From Aliiglaciecola sp. M165 (GTDB taxonomy: Bacteria; Pseudomonadota; Gammaproteobacteria; Enterobacterales; Alteromonadaceae): a stretch of DNA of 64,000 nt. The position numbers were made by a program, and so were the translations under genes. Under the pieces are notes generated by a model. That model was not told the DNA's origin. It worked only from the letters and a program-made list of their open reading frames with translations, and did no database searches. The stretch lies in assembly GCF_007197995.1 (NCBI RefSeq), contig NZ_VKKH01000005.1, positions 124,001-188,000 of the forward strand. The letters are read 5' to 3'. Positions 17,178 to 27,607 of the stretch are shown piece after piece (the first letter of the stretch is position 1; every line of letters begins with the position of its first letter).

Positions 17178-17251
17178 GAGAGATTCCCGATAAGAGCGCT
17201 CGGGAAAGACGTTGTGTTGAGGGATTCCCCAAGCACCGAAATCAGAACAAC

Positions 17252-18184
17252 CTATTTTCTAACTTTGTTAACACCCATCACCAAAGCCAGCACAGCGGCG
17301 CCAGCAACCACGCCGGCAACACCATCAAACAGAATTGGTATAATAGACTGCGACCAATTTCCTATCATTTGATTAAACCAAGCAGCAAAATCTTGTGAAA
17401 TGTGATGCAAAAAAGGCACACTGTGCACTAGGATGCCGCCACCTACTAAAAACATTGCTGCGGTGCCCACGATCGACAGCAGATGCATTAATTTGGGTGC
17501 AATAATTAGAATACTGCGCCCCAACCAACGTTGAAAACCATTAAACCCGCCTGATACAGATTTGCGCAAAAGATACAAACCAGCATCATCCAGTTTAACG
17601 ATTCCGGCAACCAATCCGTACACGCCAACGGTGAAGAGAATAGCGAGACCCGACAGCACTGCGATTTGTGTAGTAAAAGGTTCGCTTTGTACTGTGCCTA
17701 ATACAATCACAATAATCTCTGCGGAAAGGATAAAATCGGTTCGGATTGCACCTTTAATTTTATCGTTTTCCATAGCGACCAAATCAATCTGATGGTCAGC
17801 GACAGCCTTGAGTTTTTTGTCATGTTCAGATTTCAATTCGGCTTTGTCATGCAAAAACTTATGCATGATTTTTTCGAAGCCTTCATAACTCAGAAACAAG
17901 CCACCTATGACCATTAATACAGTGATCATCACTGGCAAAAAAGCACTAATTAACAGCGCTGCAGGAACTAAAATTAATTTATTAAGAAACGAGCCCTTGG
18001 CAACCGCCCATACGACAGGTAACTCTCTGTCTGCTTTTACACCCGAAACCTGTTCGGCATTTAGCGCTAAATCATCCCCTAGAACGCCTGCAGTTTTCTT
18101 CGCTGCGACCTTAGACAGAACGGCAACATCGTCCAAAATAGTGGCGATGTCGTCAATTAAAGCGAGCAAATTTGCAGCAGCCAT
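17252..18184 (-). CDS. yedI: DUF808 inner-membrane protein (YedI family)
   Basis: 310 residues. The N-terminus (LLALIDDIATILDDVAVLSKVAAKKTAGVLGDDLALNAEQV) is characteristic of DUF808/YedI. Several hydrophobic helices follow (about 75-105, 155-200, 235-310). The function is unknown; the family is a widely conserved multi-pass inner-membrane protein. The ATG has an AAGGAT site. It begins 24 bp after the yibQ stop and is probably the last gene of the gpmM-envC-yibQ transcript. It converges with the TonB receptor. Confidence 0.88.
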   Translation of the reverse strand: MAAANLLALIDDIATILDDVAVLSKVAAKKTAGVLGDDLALNAEQVSGVKADRELPVVWAVAKGSFLNKLILVPAALLISAFLPVMITVLMVIGGLFLSYEGFEKIMHKFLHDKAELKSEHDKKLKAVADHQIDLVAMENDKIKGAIRTDFILSAEIIVIVLGTVQSEPFTTQIAVLSGLAILFTVGVYGLVAGIVKLDDAGLYLLRKSVSGGFNGFQRWLGRSILIIAPKLMHLLSIVGTAAMFLVGGGILVHSVPFLHHISQDFAAWFNQMIGNWSQSIIPILFDGVAGVVAGAAVLALVMGVNKVRK

Positions 18185-18208
18185 AAATATCCTTTTTTGT
18201 TGGTGTAT

Positions 18209-19033
18209 TTAATCTAATTCAGCTTTTTGTGGATCCATTTTTGAAGGATTTAGTGCCATATCTTGCAGTCGCAACAAATCGCTGATGGGACTGAGTTGCA
18301 CGCCCTTGGATTCGATGTCTACCAGCGCCTGTTTTAGATATTCAATTGTTTGTGGATAGGGATGGCCAATGCCAACAGCAAAACCGTATTTTTTTGACAA
18401 TCTAATTAAGCGTTGAAACTGTGCGTCTATTTGTTCCATTCGACGATCATGGTCTAAAAACACATTTCGTTTAATGCTCAAAACACCATAATCGCGAGCA
18501 ATACTTTCAGCTTTGCTATAACGGGTTGTGCGACTGTCGACAAAAAACAGTTCATGCTGAATTAGAAAATCCATCGTTGCATGCATGGGATAAGTTAACT
18601 GTGTGAGTTTGCTCCCCATGTGATTATTCACGCCAATCGCATCAGGTACAGTCGCCAACGCTTGTTTTAACGTTTGTTGCAACATGGCCTGAGACATATC
18701 AGCGGTCAATGCACCGGGCCCTAGTTGATTCCCTCCCAAAGATTCCATAGGGATGTGTAACATCACCTCACGCCTTTGGCTTGCCGCTCTGCGTGAAAAT
18801 CGTTCAGAGAGGTGTGTCATAGGTAGAATCGAAAAAGCCACTTCAGCGGGTAGTTCAAATGCTTGCGCATCGCGCTTGGTGTTGCCCATATCGTCAATGA
18901 TAAGCGCGATTTCTGCAGCCTGTGAGCTCCAACAAAAAGAAAGGACACTTAGGGTAACTAAGCATTTTTTTAGTATAGATATAGGTAATATTCGCACGGA
19001 CGTATTTGTATAATTATTATAGTTATCTGACAA
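18209..19033 (-). CDS. yibQ: Divergent polysaccharide deacetylase family protein (YibQ)
   Basis: About 274 residues. A signal peptide ends near WSSQAA. The mature domain begins EIALIIDDMGN, the hallmark of this divergent NodB-like fold, and later contains MLHIPMES, VNNHMGSKLT and FFVDSRTT, which align with metal- and substrate-binding positions of polysaccharide deacetylases, plus GIGHPYPQT. The role is unproven but the envelope location is clear. No ATG start exists: TTG at 19033 or GTG at 18997 would both retain a signal peptide. It follows envC as in E. coli, after a 105-bp gap. Confidence 0.88.
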   Translation of the reverse strand: MSDNYNNYTNTSVRILPISILKKCLVTLSVLSFCWSSQAAEIALIIDDMGNTKRDAQAFELPAEVAFSILPMTHLSERFSRRAASQRREVMLHIPMESLGGNQLGPGALTADMSQAMLQQTLKQALATVPDAIGVNNHMGSKLTQLTYPMHATMDFLIQHELFFVDSRTTRYSKAESIARDYGVLSIKRNVFLDHDRRMEQIDAQFQRLIRLSKKYGFAVGIGHPYPQTIEYLKQALVDIESKGVQLSPISDLLRLQDMALNPSKMDPQKAELD

Positions 19034-19138
19034 GTTGCGCTTATATACTTGAGTATATCCAACACGTTGTATATTACTAGAGCGCGTTTAGCATTGTTGG
19101 TTTATTTTGCAGCGAATTGAGTGGTTTTTGGTATTAGC

Positions 19139-20275
19139 CTACAACTTAAGCCACTTGGCCGGGTCAATAGGTTTACCTTTATGACGAATTTCAAAATAGA
19201 GATTTGGAGAACTCTGGCCTCCACTTTGCCCGACCAACGCGATGGTTTCACCCGATTGCACATCATCACCGACATTTTTTAATAACGCCTGGTTGTGTCC
19301 GTACAAGGTCATATAACCGTCTCCATGATCAATGACAGTCATTAAGCCGAACCCTCTGAGCCAGTCGGCATAGAGTATTTTTCCATCATGAACAGCGCGA
19401 ACAGGTGCCCCTGTATTGCCATTAAACAGTACGCCTTTCCATCGGATCTGGCCTTGTCGAATTCGGCCAAACATCTTCCGAATACGCCCTTGGGTTGGCA
19501 ATAACAATGCTCCCCGTAAAGAAGCCAGGCCGGTCAAATTGACAGGTCTTTGCTGCGCTTCCTGCTGCGCCTCTTCGATAGCTTTGAGTAGTGCTTGTTC
19601 GTTTATCTGTAATTGCTCAATTTGAGCCGCTTCAGAATCAATTTGTTGTTCAATTTGTTGCAACGTCGACTTGCGTAAGCCTTGCTGTTGCACCAATTGC
19701 GTGCTTTGCTGTTGTTGGGTTTTCTCTAGTACAGTGAGTTCTTGTTGTTTTTGTGTCAGAGATTCACTCACTTGTTTGAACTGAGCAACCAAAGCCCTGA
19801 ATTGATCGATTTGCTCTTTTCGCGCTTTTGATAAGTACTGGTAGTAACTAAACGTGCGTTCAAGTTTAGATGCGTCTTCTAAATTGAAGAGCATTTTTGC
19901 AAAGTCATAGTCGCCACTCATGTACATGCTTCGGAATTGACTAGAAAGTGCTTGCTGTTGATTTTTCACATCCGCTAAAAGACGCTCTTGTTCTTCGGTT
20001 AACTCGGATTGTTGCTGCCGATTTGAGGTCAGTTCTTGACGGGTTTTATCCAACTCTTTAGCGGTTCGCGAAATGTTCAGCTCTGCGGCTTTGAGTTGCG
20101 CTTGCAATTGCTTGGCACGGGCAAGTTGTTTTTCAATTTGCTCCTGCTTTTGTTTGATTTGCTGCTGAATTTCTTTGAGCTCTTCGTTTTGCTGGGCATC
20201 AACGGGATGAAATAAAAAAAGCGCTGTTAAACACAGCGCGATAGATTTCACAATGAATGTTCTGCCTAAGATCAA
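19139..20275 (-). CDS. envC: EnvC-type murein hydrolase activator
   Basis: 378 residues. A signal peptide (to about DAQ), a long periplasmic coiled coil (about residues 28-245) and a C-terminal LytM/M23 domain. The zinc ligands of active M23 peptidases are missing: FNGNTGAPV replaces the HxxxD region and NLYFEIR replaces HLHFE. Known EnvC proteins are likewise inactive and activate the amidases AmiA and AmiB at the septum, under FtsEX control. A TTG start at 20275 has a good GGAG site; an in-frame GTG eight codons later is the alternative. It starts 18 bp after gpmM. Confidence 0.93.
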   Translation of the reverse strand: MILGRTFIVKSIALCLTALFLFHPVDAQQNEELKEIQQQIKQKQEQIEKQLARAKQLQAQLKAAELNISRTAKELDKTRQELTSNRQQQSELTEEQERLLADVKNQQQALSSQFRSMYMSGDYDFAKMLFNLEDASKLERTFSYYQYLSKARKEQIDQFRALVAQFKQVSESLTQKQQELTVLEKTQQQQSTQLVQQQGLRKSTLQQIEQQIDSEAAQIEQLQINEQALLKAIEEAQQEAQQRPVNLTGLASLRGALLLPTQGRIRKMFGRIRQGQIRWKGVLFNGNTGAPVRAVHDGKILYADWLRGFGLMTVIDHGDGYMTLYGHNQALLKNVGDDVQSGETIALVGQSGGQSSPNLYFEIRHKGKPIDPAKWLKL

Positions 20276-20293
20276 GTCGGGCTCCAGATCAGC

Positions 20294-21826
20294 CTATTTT
20301 AGGGTAACTATGGGTGTGCCTGTCATTTCTTGAGGCTGCTCCATTCCCATCAAATGTAACATGGTCGGTGCAACATCACTCAAGGTTCCACCTGTACGAG
20401 TGTCGGCATCACGGCCAAAATAAATAAAAGGCACAAGTTCACTGGTATGCGCGGTATGCGCTTGACCCGTCGATTCATCAACCATTTGCTCAGCGTTACC
20501 ATGGTCAGCGGTGATCAAACATTCACCACCCACTTTAGCTAGTGCCTCAGTCACTCTGCCTATGCAGTGGTCGACCGCTTCAACGGCTTTCACTGCCGCT
20601 TCATACACACCCGTGTGTCCAACCATATCACCATTTGGATAATTGCACACAATGACATCGAATTTGCCCGACTCGATGGCCTCTACCAATTTGTCTGTCA
20701 ATTCTTCAGAATTCATTTCAGGTTGCAGATCATAAGTCGCCACTTTTGGTGACGGTATTAAGATACGCTCCTCACCTTCGTATACACTTTCACGTCCACC
20801 GCTATAAAAGAAAGTTACGTGAGCGTATTTTTCTGTTTCGGAAATACGCAACTGGGTTTTATTATGCTGTGCGAGCCAATCCCCCATTACATTAACCAAG
20901 GGTTGAGGTGGATAGGCTGCGGGCGCGTCGATAGAGTCAGCGTATTGGGTGAGCATGACAAATTCAGCAAGCTTAGGCACCCGTTTACGCGTAAATCCAT
21001 CAAAATCAGTGTCTACAAATGCACGAGTGATTTCTCTAGCTCTATCGGCGCGGAAATTCATGAATATGAGTGTGTCATTATCGTTAAGTGTCACTGCATC
21101 ACCGATGATGGTTGGCTTAACAAACTCGTCGTTTAGTTCTCGTGAATAAGAGGCTTCTAAGCCTTCAACAGCACTGGCAGCCTGAAACTCAGCCTGCCCT
21201 TCACAAATCAAATTGTAAGCCATTTCAACACGTTCCCAACGCTCATCACGGTCCATGGCGTAGTAACGGCCGACCAAAGAGGCGACTTTGCCTACACCTA
21301 AATCGGCAAATAAAGCATCGGCTTTTTGTAATGATGATTTTGCACTTTGCGGAGGCGTATCTCGACCGTCAAGGAAGCAATGCAAATAAATTGCTTTTGC
21401 ACCTTTGTTTGCCGCCATCTTTATCATTGCAAAGATATGATCTTCGTGGCTGTGTACGCCACCTGGAGACATCAGCCCCATGATATGCACGGCGTTATCA
21501 GTTGCCACGGCTTTATCTACCGCAGCAGACAAAACTGGATTGGATTCAAATTCTCCGTCAGAGATGGCTTTACTGATCCGGGTAAAATCCTGATACACCA
21601 CTCGACCCGCACCCAAGTTGACATGACCCACCTCTGAGTTGCCCATCTGTCCTTCGGGCAATCCCACATCCAACCCAGACCCCGAAATAAAAGTACTGGG
21701 GTAGTTGGCGGTGAGTTTATCTAAGACTGGCGTGTTAGCGTTAGCAATAGCGTTGTTATGAGTGTCTTCTCTGTGTCCCCACCCGTCCAAAATTAAAAGT
21801 GCTAGCGGCTTTTTCGCGTCAGTCAT
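20294..21826 (-). CDS. gpmM: 2,3-bisphosphoglycerate-independent phosphoglycerate mutase
   Basis: 510 residues. It interconverts 3- and 2-phosphoglycerate in glycolysis using two manganese ions. The catalytic phospho-serine lies in [14 protein letters not shown] (Ser64), with LLILDGWG at the N-terminal metal site and [13 protein letters not shown] carrying further metal ligands. The ATG at 21826 is chosen because GGAG lies 8 nt upstream; an upstream TTG in the same frame overlaps that site and is rejected. It is the first gene of gpmM-envC-yibQ-yedI and is divergent from yibN across about 200 bp. Confidence 0.97.
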   Translation of the reverse strand: MTDAKKPLALLILDGWGHREDTHNNAIANANTPVLDKLTANYPSTFISGSGLDVGLPEGQMGNSEVGHVNLGAGRVVYQDFTRISKAISDGEFESNPVLSAAVDKAVATDNAVHIMGLMSPGGVHSHEDHIFAMIKMAANKGAKAIYLHCFLDGRDTPPQSAKSSLQKADALFADLGVGKVASLVGRYYAMDRDERWERVEMAYNLICEGQAEFQAASAVEGLEASYSRELNDEFVKPTIIGDAVTLNDNDTLIFMNFRADRAREITRAFVDTDFDGFTRKRVPKLAEFVMLTQYADSIDAPAAYPPQPLVNVMGDWLAQHNKTQLRISETEKYAHVTFFYSGGRESVYEGEERILIPSPKVATYDLQPEMNSEELTDKLVEAIESGKFDVIVCNYPNGDMVGHTGVYEAAVKAVEAVDHCIGRVTEALAKVGGECLITADHGNAEQMVDESTGQAHTAHTSELVPFIYFGRDADTRTGGTLSDVAPTMLHLMGMEQPQEMTGTPIVTLK

Positions 21827-22032
21827 ACATTGCTCCAATGATAGATTTCAGTAATTTTCTTACAGTTTATCCTGTGCAATTGTTCACTGCCAATGGCTTT
21901 GTGTAGGAATTGTCCATCATTGTCGCCATAAGTTATGTCTTTCTTGTCGTTTGAAGGTGCTCTGGGACTGGTTTCTGTGTCGATTTTCTATATACTTTGC
22001 ACTCTTTTTTTGTGCCAAGGGGTCATGTAGTA

Positions 22033-22458
22033 ATGGATCAGTTAATTGAATTTGCAGGTAACAACCCGATTTTGTCCGCTGTTTGGGCAGGATTAGTGGT
22101 TGCGTTGGTATACAGTTACATCGCTGGCGCATTGTCAAAAGTGAAAGAACTTAGTACCCACGAAGCCACAATTTTAATGAACAAGGAAGATGCCTATGTT
22201 TTGGATATTCGTCCAGCGGCGGAATACAAGAAAGGCCATATCCTCGGTGCCAAACAATTAAAACCAGAGTTAATTAATCAGGGCGACTTTAAGTCACTTG
22301 AAAACAGTAAAGATAAACCCATAGTAGTAGTTTGTGCGATGGGTATGAACGCGAAGAAAACGGCAAATGCCATGATCAAAGCAGGATTTCCTAACGTGTC
22401 GGTTTTAAAAGGCGGTATGAATGCCTGGCAAGGCGCCAGCTTACCTGTCTCGAAGTAA
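22033..22458 (+). CDS. yibN: Membrane-anchored rhodanese-like protein (YibN)
   Basis: 141 residues. One N-terminal membrane helix (PILSAVWAGLVVALVYSYIA) is followed by a rhodanese domain with VLDIRPAAEYKKGHI and the active-site Cys in VVVCAMGMNA (C at about residue 102). The single-domain form suggests sulfur transfer or a phosphatase-like role at the inner-membrane face. The ATG at 22033 is preferred over an upstream in-frame start, since it gives the same N-terminus as E. coli YibN. It is the first gene of yibN-grxC-secB-gpsA, in the same order as E. coli. Confidence 0.92.
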   Translation: MDQLIEFAGNNPILSAVWAGLVVALVYSYIAGALSKVKELSTHEATILMNKEDAYVLDIRPAAEYKKGHILGAKQLKPELINQGDFKSLENSKDKPIVVVCAMGMNAKKTANAMIKAGFPNVSVLKGGMNAWQGASLPVSK

Positions 22459-22473
22459 TTTGGAAGGCTGAAG

Positions 22474-22731
22474 ATGAGTAAAGTAGAAATTTTTACTAAA
22501 GGTTATTGTCCCTACTGCCAACGAGCAAAGGCACTGCTGGAACAAAAAGGCGTTGAGTACATAGAATTTCCAATTGATAAGCAGCCGGAATTACGTGACA
22601 CCATGATAGAAAGAGCAAACGGCGGTTATACTGTCCCGCAAATTTTTATCAATCAACAACACATTGGTGGTTGCGACGACATGTTCGCACTCGAATCACA
22701 AAATAAATTAGATAAATTACTCGGCGCATAA
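22474..22731 (+). CDS. grxC: Glutaredoxin 3
   Basis: 85 residues, typical length. The dithiol active site is CPYC at residues 11-14; TVPQIFI with its cis-proline and GGCDD form the glutathione-binding region. It reduces protein and glutathione-mixed disulfides in the cytoplasm. It starts 15 bp after yibN and 29 bp before secB, consistent with one operon. Confidence 0.97.
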   Translation: MSKVEIFTKGYCPYCQRAKALLEQKGVEYIEFPIDKQPELRDTMIERANGGYTVPQIFINQQHIGGCDDMFALESQNKLDKLLGA

Positions 22732-22760
22732 GCCGGGAAAAGCATAGGATACAAGTTAAA

Positions 22761-23264
22761 ATGGCTGAAGAAAATCAAGCAAACGCAGCAGGTGCACAGG
22801 CTAATCAACAAAATGCACAGTTTGCAATTCAACGTATTTATACCAAAGACATCTCTTTTGAAACGCCTAATTCTCCGGCTATTTTTAAGAAAGAATGGAC
22901 ACCAGAAGTTAAATTGGATTTAGACACTCGTACTGTTGAAATCGAAACCAACCTGTATGAAGTAATTCTTTCTGTGACGGTGACCGCCTCTATCGGAGAA
23001 GAGACTGCATTTTTGTGCGAAGTACAACAAGCAGGTATTTTCTTGGTTGGTGATATGCCCGAAGCAAATAAAGCGCACACGCTTGGCTCTTTCTGCCCCA
23101 ACACGCTGTTCCCTTATGCCCGTGAAGCTATTTCAAACTTAGTCAATCGTGGTACTTTCCCTCCGTTGAACCTTGCGCCAGTTAATTTTGATGCGATATT
23201 TCAACAGTACATGCAAAAGCGTGCAGAACAGCAACAAGAGCAAGCACCTAAGCTAGACGCTTAA
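22761..23264 (+). CDS. secB: SecB export chaperone
   Basis: 167 residues. SecB binds unfolded secretory proteins as a tetramer and delivers them to SecA. Recognisable segments are [19 protein letters not shown], the PxLFPYAR-like [22 protein letters not shown], and [14 protein letters not shown]. The low-complexity N-terminal extension (Ala/Asn/Gln-rich) and Gln/Glu-rich tail are common in marine members. The stop is 12 bp before the GTG of gpsA. Confidence 0.98.
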   Translation: MAEENQANAAGAQANQQNAQFAIQRIYTKDISFETPNSPAIFKKEWTPEVKLDLDTRTVEIETNLYEVILSVTVTASIGEETAFLCEVQQAGIFLVGDMPEANKAHTLGSFCPNTLFPYAREAISNLVNRGTFPPLNLAPVNFDAIFQQYMQKRAEQQQEQAPKLDA

Positions 23265-23276
23265 GGTTTTGTCACT

Positions 23277-24290
23277 GTGAAGCAACTCGATTCACAAAGC
23301 GTAACAGTATTGGGGGCGGGGTCTTATGGCACCGCCCTTGCTTTTTGTCTTGCTCGTAATGGCGTGACAACCTATTTGTGGGGAAGAGACGCTGAGCAAA
23401 TGGCAGATATGGCCACATCCAGGCAAAACGCCCGTTACTTACCTGATGCCACCTTTCCTGAAGACCTTGTTATAGAATCAGACTTAACTGCGGCGATTGC
23501 TAAAAGCCAAGATATTTTAGTTGTCGTGCCGAGTCATGCGTTTGCACAAACTCTTGATGCTATCAGACCGTTATTGCAAGAAGACCATCGTTTGATTTGG
23601 GCAACAAAGGGATTGGAGCCTCACACCGGAAGATTGCTGCAAGAGGTTGCAATCGAAAGACTTGGCGAAACGATGCCAATGGCTGTACTGTCAGGGCCAA
23701 CCTTTGCAAAAGAAATGGTTGCTGGCTTACCTACCGCGATTTCGTTGTCGTCTACAGACAATCTTTTAGCCGAGCAATTCACTGACAAACTTCATTGTTC
23801 AAAGAGCTTTCGTGTTTATCGCAACAACGACTTTATTGGCGTTCAGCTGGGCGGAGCAGTGAAAAATGTTATCGCTATAGGTGCTGGGCTTGCCGACGGA
23901 CTGGGATTTGGCGCCAATGCCAGAACCGCTCTGATCACGCGAGGTTTAGCCGAGCTAACGCGTCTTGGCCTTAAGCTCGGTGCAAAACCAGAAACCTTTA
24001 TGGGCATGGCTGGGCTCGGCGATTTAGTTTTAACCTGCACAGACAATCAGTCTCGTAACCGACGTTTTGGCTTAGCGCTCGGACAGGGGTTGAGTGTAGA
24101 CAATGCTATCGAGAGTATTGGGCAGGTTGTAGAGGGCTACCGAAATACGGAAGAGGTTAAAATTCTGGCAGACAAATTTGATATTGAAATGCCAATCAGC
24201 GAACAGATTTTTCAAGTTCTTTATGAGAATAAACCTGCCAAAGAAGCTGCCTTCGCATTGCTAGGGCGTCAACCTACCAACGAAAGCTGA
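23277..24290 (+). CDS. gpsA: NAD(P)H-dependent glycerol-3-phosphate dehydrogenase
   Basis: 337 residues. It reduces dihydroxyacetone phosphate to sn-glycerol-3-phosphate for phospholipid synthesis. The N-terminal dinucleotide fold starts [22 protein letters not shown] and [20 protein letters not shown] contain conserved catalytic and substrate residues. The start is GTG at 23277, directly giving [13 protein letters not shown]; no ATG is better placed. It is the last gene of the secB operon. A 7-bp hairpin (24329-24348) lies in the gap before the convergent trmL. Confidence 0.97.
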   Translation: MKQLDSQSVTVLGAGSYGTALAFCLARNGVTTYLWGRDAEQMADMATSRQNARYLPDATFPEDLVIESDLTAAIAKSQDILVVVPSHAFAQTLDAIRPLLQEDHRLIWATKGLEPHTGRLLQEVAIERLGETMPMAVLSGPTFAKEMVAGLPTAISLSSTDNLLAEQFTDKLHCSKSFRVYRNNDFIGVQLGGAVKNVIAIGAGLADGLGFGANARTALITRGLAELTRLGLKLGAKPETFMGMAGLGDLVLTCTDNQSRNRRFGLALGQGLSVDNAIESIGQVVEGYRNTEEVKILADKFDIEMPISEQIFQVLYENKPAKEAAFALLGRQPTNES

Positions 24291-24351
24291 TAACGATACC
24301 CCACCATCAAATAACATGTTTGTGACGTAGGGTTAGTGTTTTAACCCTGTG

Positions 24352-24816
24352 TTAAATCGCGCCTTCAAAATCAAGTTGACGCCAAGATTCATACACAAAC
24401 ACGGATACCGCATTCGACAAATTCATGCTGCGACTATTGGGCAACATAGGGATCCGCAGACGTTGCTGCTCAGGCAGACTTTCGATGATATCGTTGGGCA
24501 ATCCCCTAGTCTCAGGTCCGAACAACAAGGTATCGCCTTTTTTAAAACTGACCTGCGCAAAATTAGCAGTGCCCTTGGTAGTGCAGGCAAAAATCCGACT
24601 GCCTGCAAACTGCTCTTGATAATCTTGCAACCTCTTGTGACGCGTTACTTCTGCAAACTCATGATAATCCAACCCAGCGCGACGGATTTTTTTGTCTTCC
24701 CAATCGAACCCCAAGGGTTCAATCAAGTGCAATTTAAATCCAGTGTTAGCACAAAGACGGATAATATTGCCAGTATTGGGTGGGATCTCAGGTTGGAAAA
24801 GAACAATGTTTAGCAT
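24352..24816 (-). CDS. trmL: tRNA (cytidine/uridine-34 2'-O-)-methyltransferase
   Basis: 154 residues, the usual length of this minimal SPOUT enzyme. It methylates the wobble ribose of certain leucine tRNAs using SAM. Trefoil-knot motifs are visible: [26 protein letters not shown] and [20 protein letters not shown]. It is monocistronic, convergent with gpsA and starts with ATG. Confidence 0.95.
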   Translation of the reverse strand: MLNIVLFQPEIPPNTGNIIRLCANTGFKLHLIEPLGFDWEDKKIRRAGLDYHEFAEVTRHKRLQDYQEQFAGSRIFACTTKGTANFAQVSFKKGDTLLFGPETRGLPNDIIESLPEQQRLRIPMLPNSRSMNLSNAVSVFVYESWRQLDFEGAI

Positions 24817-24954
24817 AGTGTCTTAAAAAAATAATAACTTGGTAAAAGTGTACCAAAAAACAACCAGCCCGAGACAATTTGTTTGCCTCACTAAGACGAT
24901 TAGCTTTATTCGTGAATCTCAATAATGCGTTGTGCTAACCAGCATAACTTCGAT

Positions 24955-25575
24955 TTAACCTTTAAAACCCTTACCAACAATATACACTTCCCGAGATCGT
25001 GGGCGGGACGCTGCAGGTTTGCGAACCAAAACTTTGTTAAAGGATTGGCGTACGTCTTTAACATACTCTTCATAACCAACACCTTGAAAGACCTTGGCGC
25101 AAAAGCTTCCCCCAGGTTTTAGTACATTGCGCGCCATATCCAAGGCGAGTTCAACGAGATAAATTGAGCCGTATTGGTCTGCGGCATTCACACCACTAAT
25201 ATTGGGTGCCATGTCAGAAATTACCACATCCGCTTTAGCCCCTTCCAGAGTACTGAGAATTTGTTCGTATACCGCTTCTTCGGTGAAATCACCCTGGATA
25301 AAGGTGACACCCATTATGCTGTCCATGGGCAAGATATCTGATGCGATGACAGTGCCCTTTTCACCAACTAAAGGCACCACAATTTGCGACCAGCCTCCGG
25401 GGGCAGAGCCCAGATCCATGACCGTATCACCCGGACGGATTAATTTGTCTTTTTCATTAACTTCAATCAGTTTATAGCTAGCCCTTGAACGATATCCGTC
25501 AATTTGTGCCTTCTTTACATAAGGGTCATTTACGTGTTCGTCCAGCCATTTTTTACTGGTTTTTGATCGGGCCAT
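24955..25575 (-). CDS. rlmE: 23S rRNA Um2552 2'-O-methyltransferase (RlmE/FtsJ)
   Basis: 206 residues. A class I SAM fold with [13 protein letters not shown] (motif I) and [13 protein letters not shown]. The catalytic K-D-K-E tetrad is visible: Lys in SRASYKLIE, Asp in SDMAPN, Lys in FCAKVFQG and Glu in RSREVYIVG. It methylates U2552 in the peptidyl transferase A loop late in 50S assembly. In E. coli it is followed by ftsH; here the downstream neighbour is trmL, so the ftsJ-ftsH pair is broken. Confidence 0.96.
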   Translation of the reverse strand: MARSKTSKKWLDEHVNDPYVKKAQIDGYRSRASYKLIEVNEKDKLIRPGDTVMDLGSAPGGWSQIVVPLVGEKGTVIASDILPMDSIMGVTFIQGDFTEEAVYEQILSTLEGAKADVVISDMAPNISGVNAADQYGSIYLVELALDMARNVLKPGGSFCAKVFQGVGYEEYVKDVRQSFNKVLVRKPAASRPRSREVYIVGKGFKG

Positions 25576-25745
25576 GGATTAAATCTGCTTTTCATTTCGC
25601 TAAAACGGTGCTTATTGTAAGCTTGCGCTAGGTATTTGCAAATTTCAGGTAGGTTTTATAGGGTTTAGCCCTGACTTGGATTGGGCTTACCGTTACAATC
25701 TTGTGCAACAACGCCATTCCTATTGAATATTAGATTGAGATTTAT

Positions 25746-25817
25746 ATGACGTACTCTGTATTACTGGATTTGCACAAAACGCGGTTAAAAACAGACCATG
25801 TGAGCAATGCGCAATGA
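25746..25817 (+). CDS. Putative 23-codon ORF coupled to the RNA methyltransferase gene
   Basis: An ATG 9 nt after a GAG-type ribosome site begins a 23-codon frame (starting MTYSVLLDLHK) whose TGA overlaps the next gene's ATG as ATGA. The overlap and the lack of any other start for the downstream gene suggest translational coupling. The peptide resembles nothing I know; it could be a leader or chance. Confidence 0.35.
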   Translation: MTYSVLLDLHKTRLKTDHVSNAQ

Positions 25818-26560
25818 AATTTGAAGAAGTTAAAAAACTCAATCAAAAAAAGTACCGGTCTCAGTTTGGCTATTACCTTATTGAAGGTGAACATTTAGTC
25901 CTCGAATTGCAAAAAGCCGCCGCCAATCAGCGTCAGATAAACAATATCTCGCTTTACGTCACTAGCGATTATCAGCAATGGGCGAGCCAGTTAACAATGG
26001 ATTGCACGGTATCTGTGATTAGCAACAAACAGATGAGCCAATTGAGCAATACAAAAACGCCCCAGGGGATTGTTGCCTGTGTTCCTCTGCCAGCTCTGCA
26101 ATCGCAAAAGCCGGTTAACAAGCAAAACGAGCGTTGCATTTACCTGCATGAAGTTCAAGACCCTGGCAATCTGGGTACAATTATTCGAACTCTGGCCTGG
26201 TTCGGTGATTTTCGTCTGTTGCTCAGCGCCAATAGTGTGGATCCGTTTAATCCCAAAGTTGTTCGTTCAAGCATGGGGGCAATTTTTCATGTGCCTATCG
26301 AACTGGATGTCGCCTTAGATGATTTGCATACACGATTTAGTAAATTTGCTTACCTTGATATGCATGGAGCCAAAATTAGTTCAGAGGATTTTGCCCACTA
26401 TCCTTGCTACTTATTTGGTAATGAGGCTCGCGGAGTGCCTGCGGAGGCTTTAGCAAGATTTAACGCTGACGCTTATACTATTGAAGGCAGTGGTAAAATC
26501 GATTCACTTAATTTGGCCAGTGCGGTCAACATTTGTGTCTATCAATTATCGAAAGGGTAG
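25814..26560 (+). CDS. SpoU/TrmH-family RNA 2'-O-methyltransferase
   Basis: 248 residues. The N-terminal ~80 residues look like an RNA-binding SpoU substrate domain (KKYRSQFGYYLIEGEHLVLE). The SPOUT knot has all three motifs: LHEVQDPGNLGTIIRTLAWFG, YLFGNEARGVP and DSLNLASAVNICVYQL. It probably methylates a ribose in rRNA or tRNA; the target cannot be told (an RlmB/TsnR-like role is possible). The start is fixed at 25814, since no upstream in-frame start codon exists within the open stretch. It is divergent from rlmE. Confidence 0.88.
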   Translation: MKFEEVKKLNQKKYRSQFGYYLIEGEHLVLELQKAAANQRQINNISLYVTSDYQQWASQLTMDCTVSVISNKQMSQLSNTKTPQGIVACVPLPALQSQKPVNKQNERCIYLHEVQDPGNLGTIIRTLAWFGDFRLLLSANSVDPFNPKVVRSSMGAIFHVPIELDVALDDLHTRFSKFAYLDMHGAKISSEDFAHYPCYLFGNEARGVPAEALARFNADAYTIEGSGKIDSLNLASAVNICVYQLSKG

Positions 26561-26597
26561 TAGGTGCACACCCAGGAAAGTATGCAAAGAGACGCGC

Positions 26598-27593
26598 TCA
26601 GGGATTAGTTTCTATAAAAGTGAGTATTTCCCGAAGGCATTCATCTCGAGTTTCTTCAAGTTCCATGAACAACTCATGTCGCGCATTTTCAAGGTAAACA
26701 TGTTTACAGTTGGGTAACTTAGCGACCATTTTATCCTGCCGACAATTATCAACCACCTTATCATCACCAGCCTGCAGCAATAGCACCGGGCTGACAATTG
26801 AATCAGCGTTTTGATAAATTAACGACATTGCGCGGTATGCTTCAAACAGCCACTTACTTGTCACTCCGCCCAGCTTAATCGAGGGGTTTTCTTCATACTC
26901 AGCTCTGAATACTTTGTACCGTGTTTCACTTCGGGTCAGCACATTTTTATTGAAATCTGCGGGCATATAATCACCCTGCCCCAAGAAATACCAAGGCTCC
27001 TTAGACAGTGCTTTGTTGCATAGCATATGAAAGCTTAACAGCGCATAGGCAATGACGTTAGGTAGGGCGGGCCGAATGCCAAACATGGGCGCTGACATGA
27101 CGCATTTTTCAAAATCATCGGGATGTTTAATCAGATAAAGACTAGCAATCGCTGCGCCCATAGAATGACTAATTAAAATTGGCTTGGTTGCACTTTTTGG
27201 CGCAATGACGCGATCGAAGAAGATTTTAAAATCAGATACGTAGTCGTCAAAACTGGCAACATACCCTTGCTGAGTGTTTGCAGTCATTCGTCCCGATAAA
27301 CCTTGTCCTCGATGATCATGAATAAATACCGAGTAACCGGCGTTATAGAGATTAAAAATCAGTTCTTTATATTTGAGTAGGGTTTCTATTCGCCCAGAAG
27401 AAATAGCGATTGAACCACGAGCATTAGGGTGAAGCACAAAGGCATAAGCAATCTGAATATTGTCTTTGCCAGAAAAATAGCCGTTGACTACTTGCTCGCG
27501 CCAAAAGGGCTCAATGTATTGCTGAAAACGGGTATCAAGCAATGATTCCGTCTCTTTCAGCTCAACAATGTCGTATTTCCTCGTTGCAATCAC
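26598..27593 (-). CDS. Lysophospholipase-like alpha/beta-hydrolase (PldB family)
   Basis: 331 residues. Cytoplasmic or membrane-associated serine hydrolase of the lysophospholipase L2/monoacylglycerol lipase type: FIHDHRGQGLSGR, nucleophile elbow SHSMGAA, acid in LLQAGDDKVVDN, and His in ARHELFME. It is expected to cleave lysophospholipids or monoacylglycerols. The start is GTG. It follows cpxA by 14 bp and therefore probably belongs to the cpxRA transcript, linking lipid turnover to envelope stress (inference). Confidence 0.88.
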   Translation of the reverse strand: MIATRKYDIVELKETESLLDTRFQQYIEPFWREQVVNGYFSGKDNIQIAYAFVLHPNARGSIAISSGRIETLLKYKELIFNLYNAGYSVFIHDHRGQGLSGRMTANTQQGYVASFDDYVSDFKIFFDRVIAPKSATKPILISHSMGAAIASLYLIKHPDDFEKCVMSAPMFGIRPALPNVIAYALLSFHMLCNKALSKEPWYFLGQGDYMPADFNKNVLTRSETRYKVFRAEYEENPSIKLGGVTSKWLFEAYRAMSLIYQNADSIVSPVLLLQAGDDKVVDNCRQDKMVAKLPNCKHVYLENARHELFMELEETRDECLREILTFIETNP

Positions 27594-27607
27594 AGATATT
27601 CTCTAAT

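Noticed and set aside
19139-19500. Active M23 metallopeptidase in EnvC
   Set aside because: The zinc-binding His and Asp positions are replaced, as in known EnvC activators.
24329-24348. Terminator between convergent gpsA and trmL
   Set aside because: Only 7-bp arms and no T tract on either strand; possible but not supported enough to list separately.
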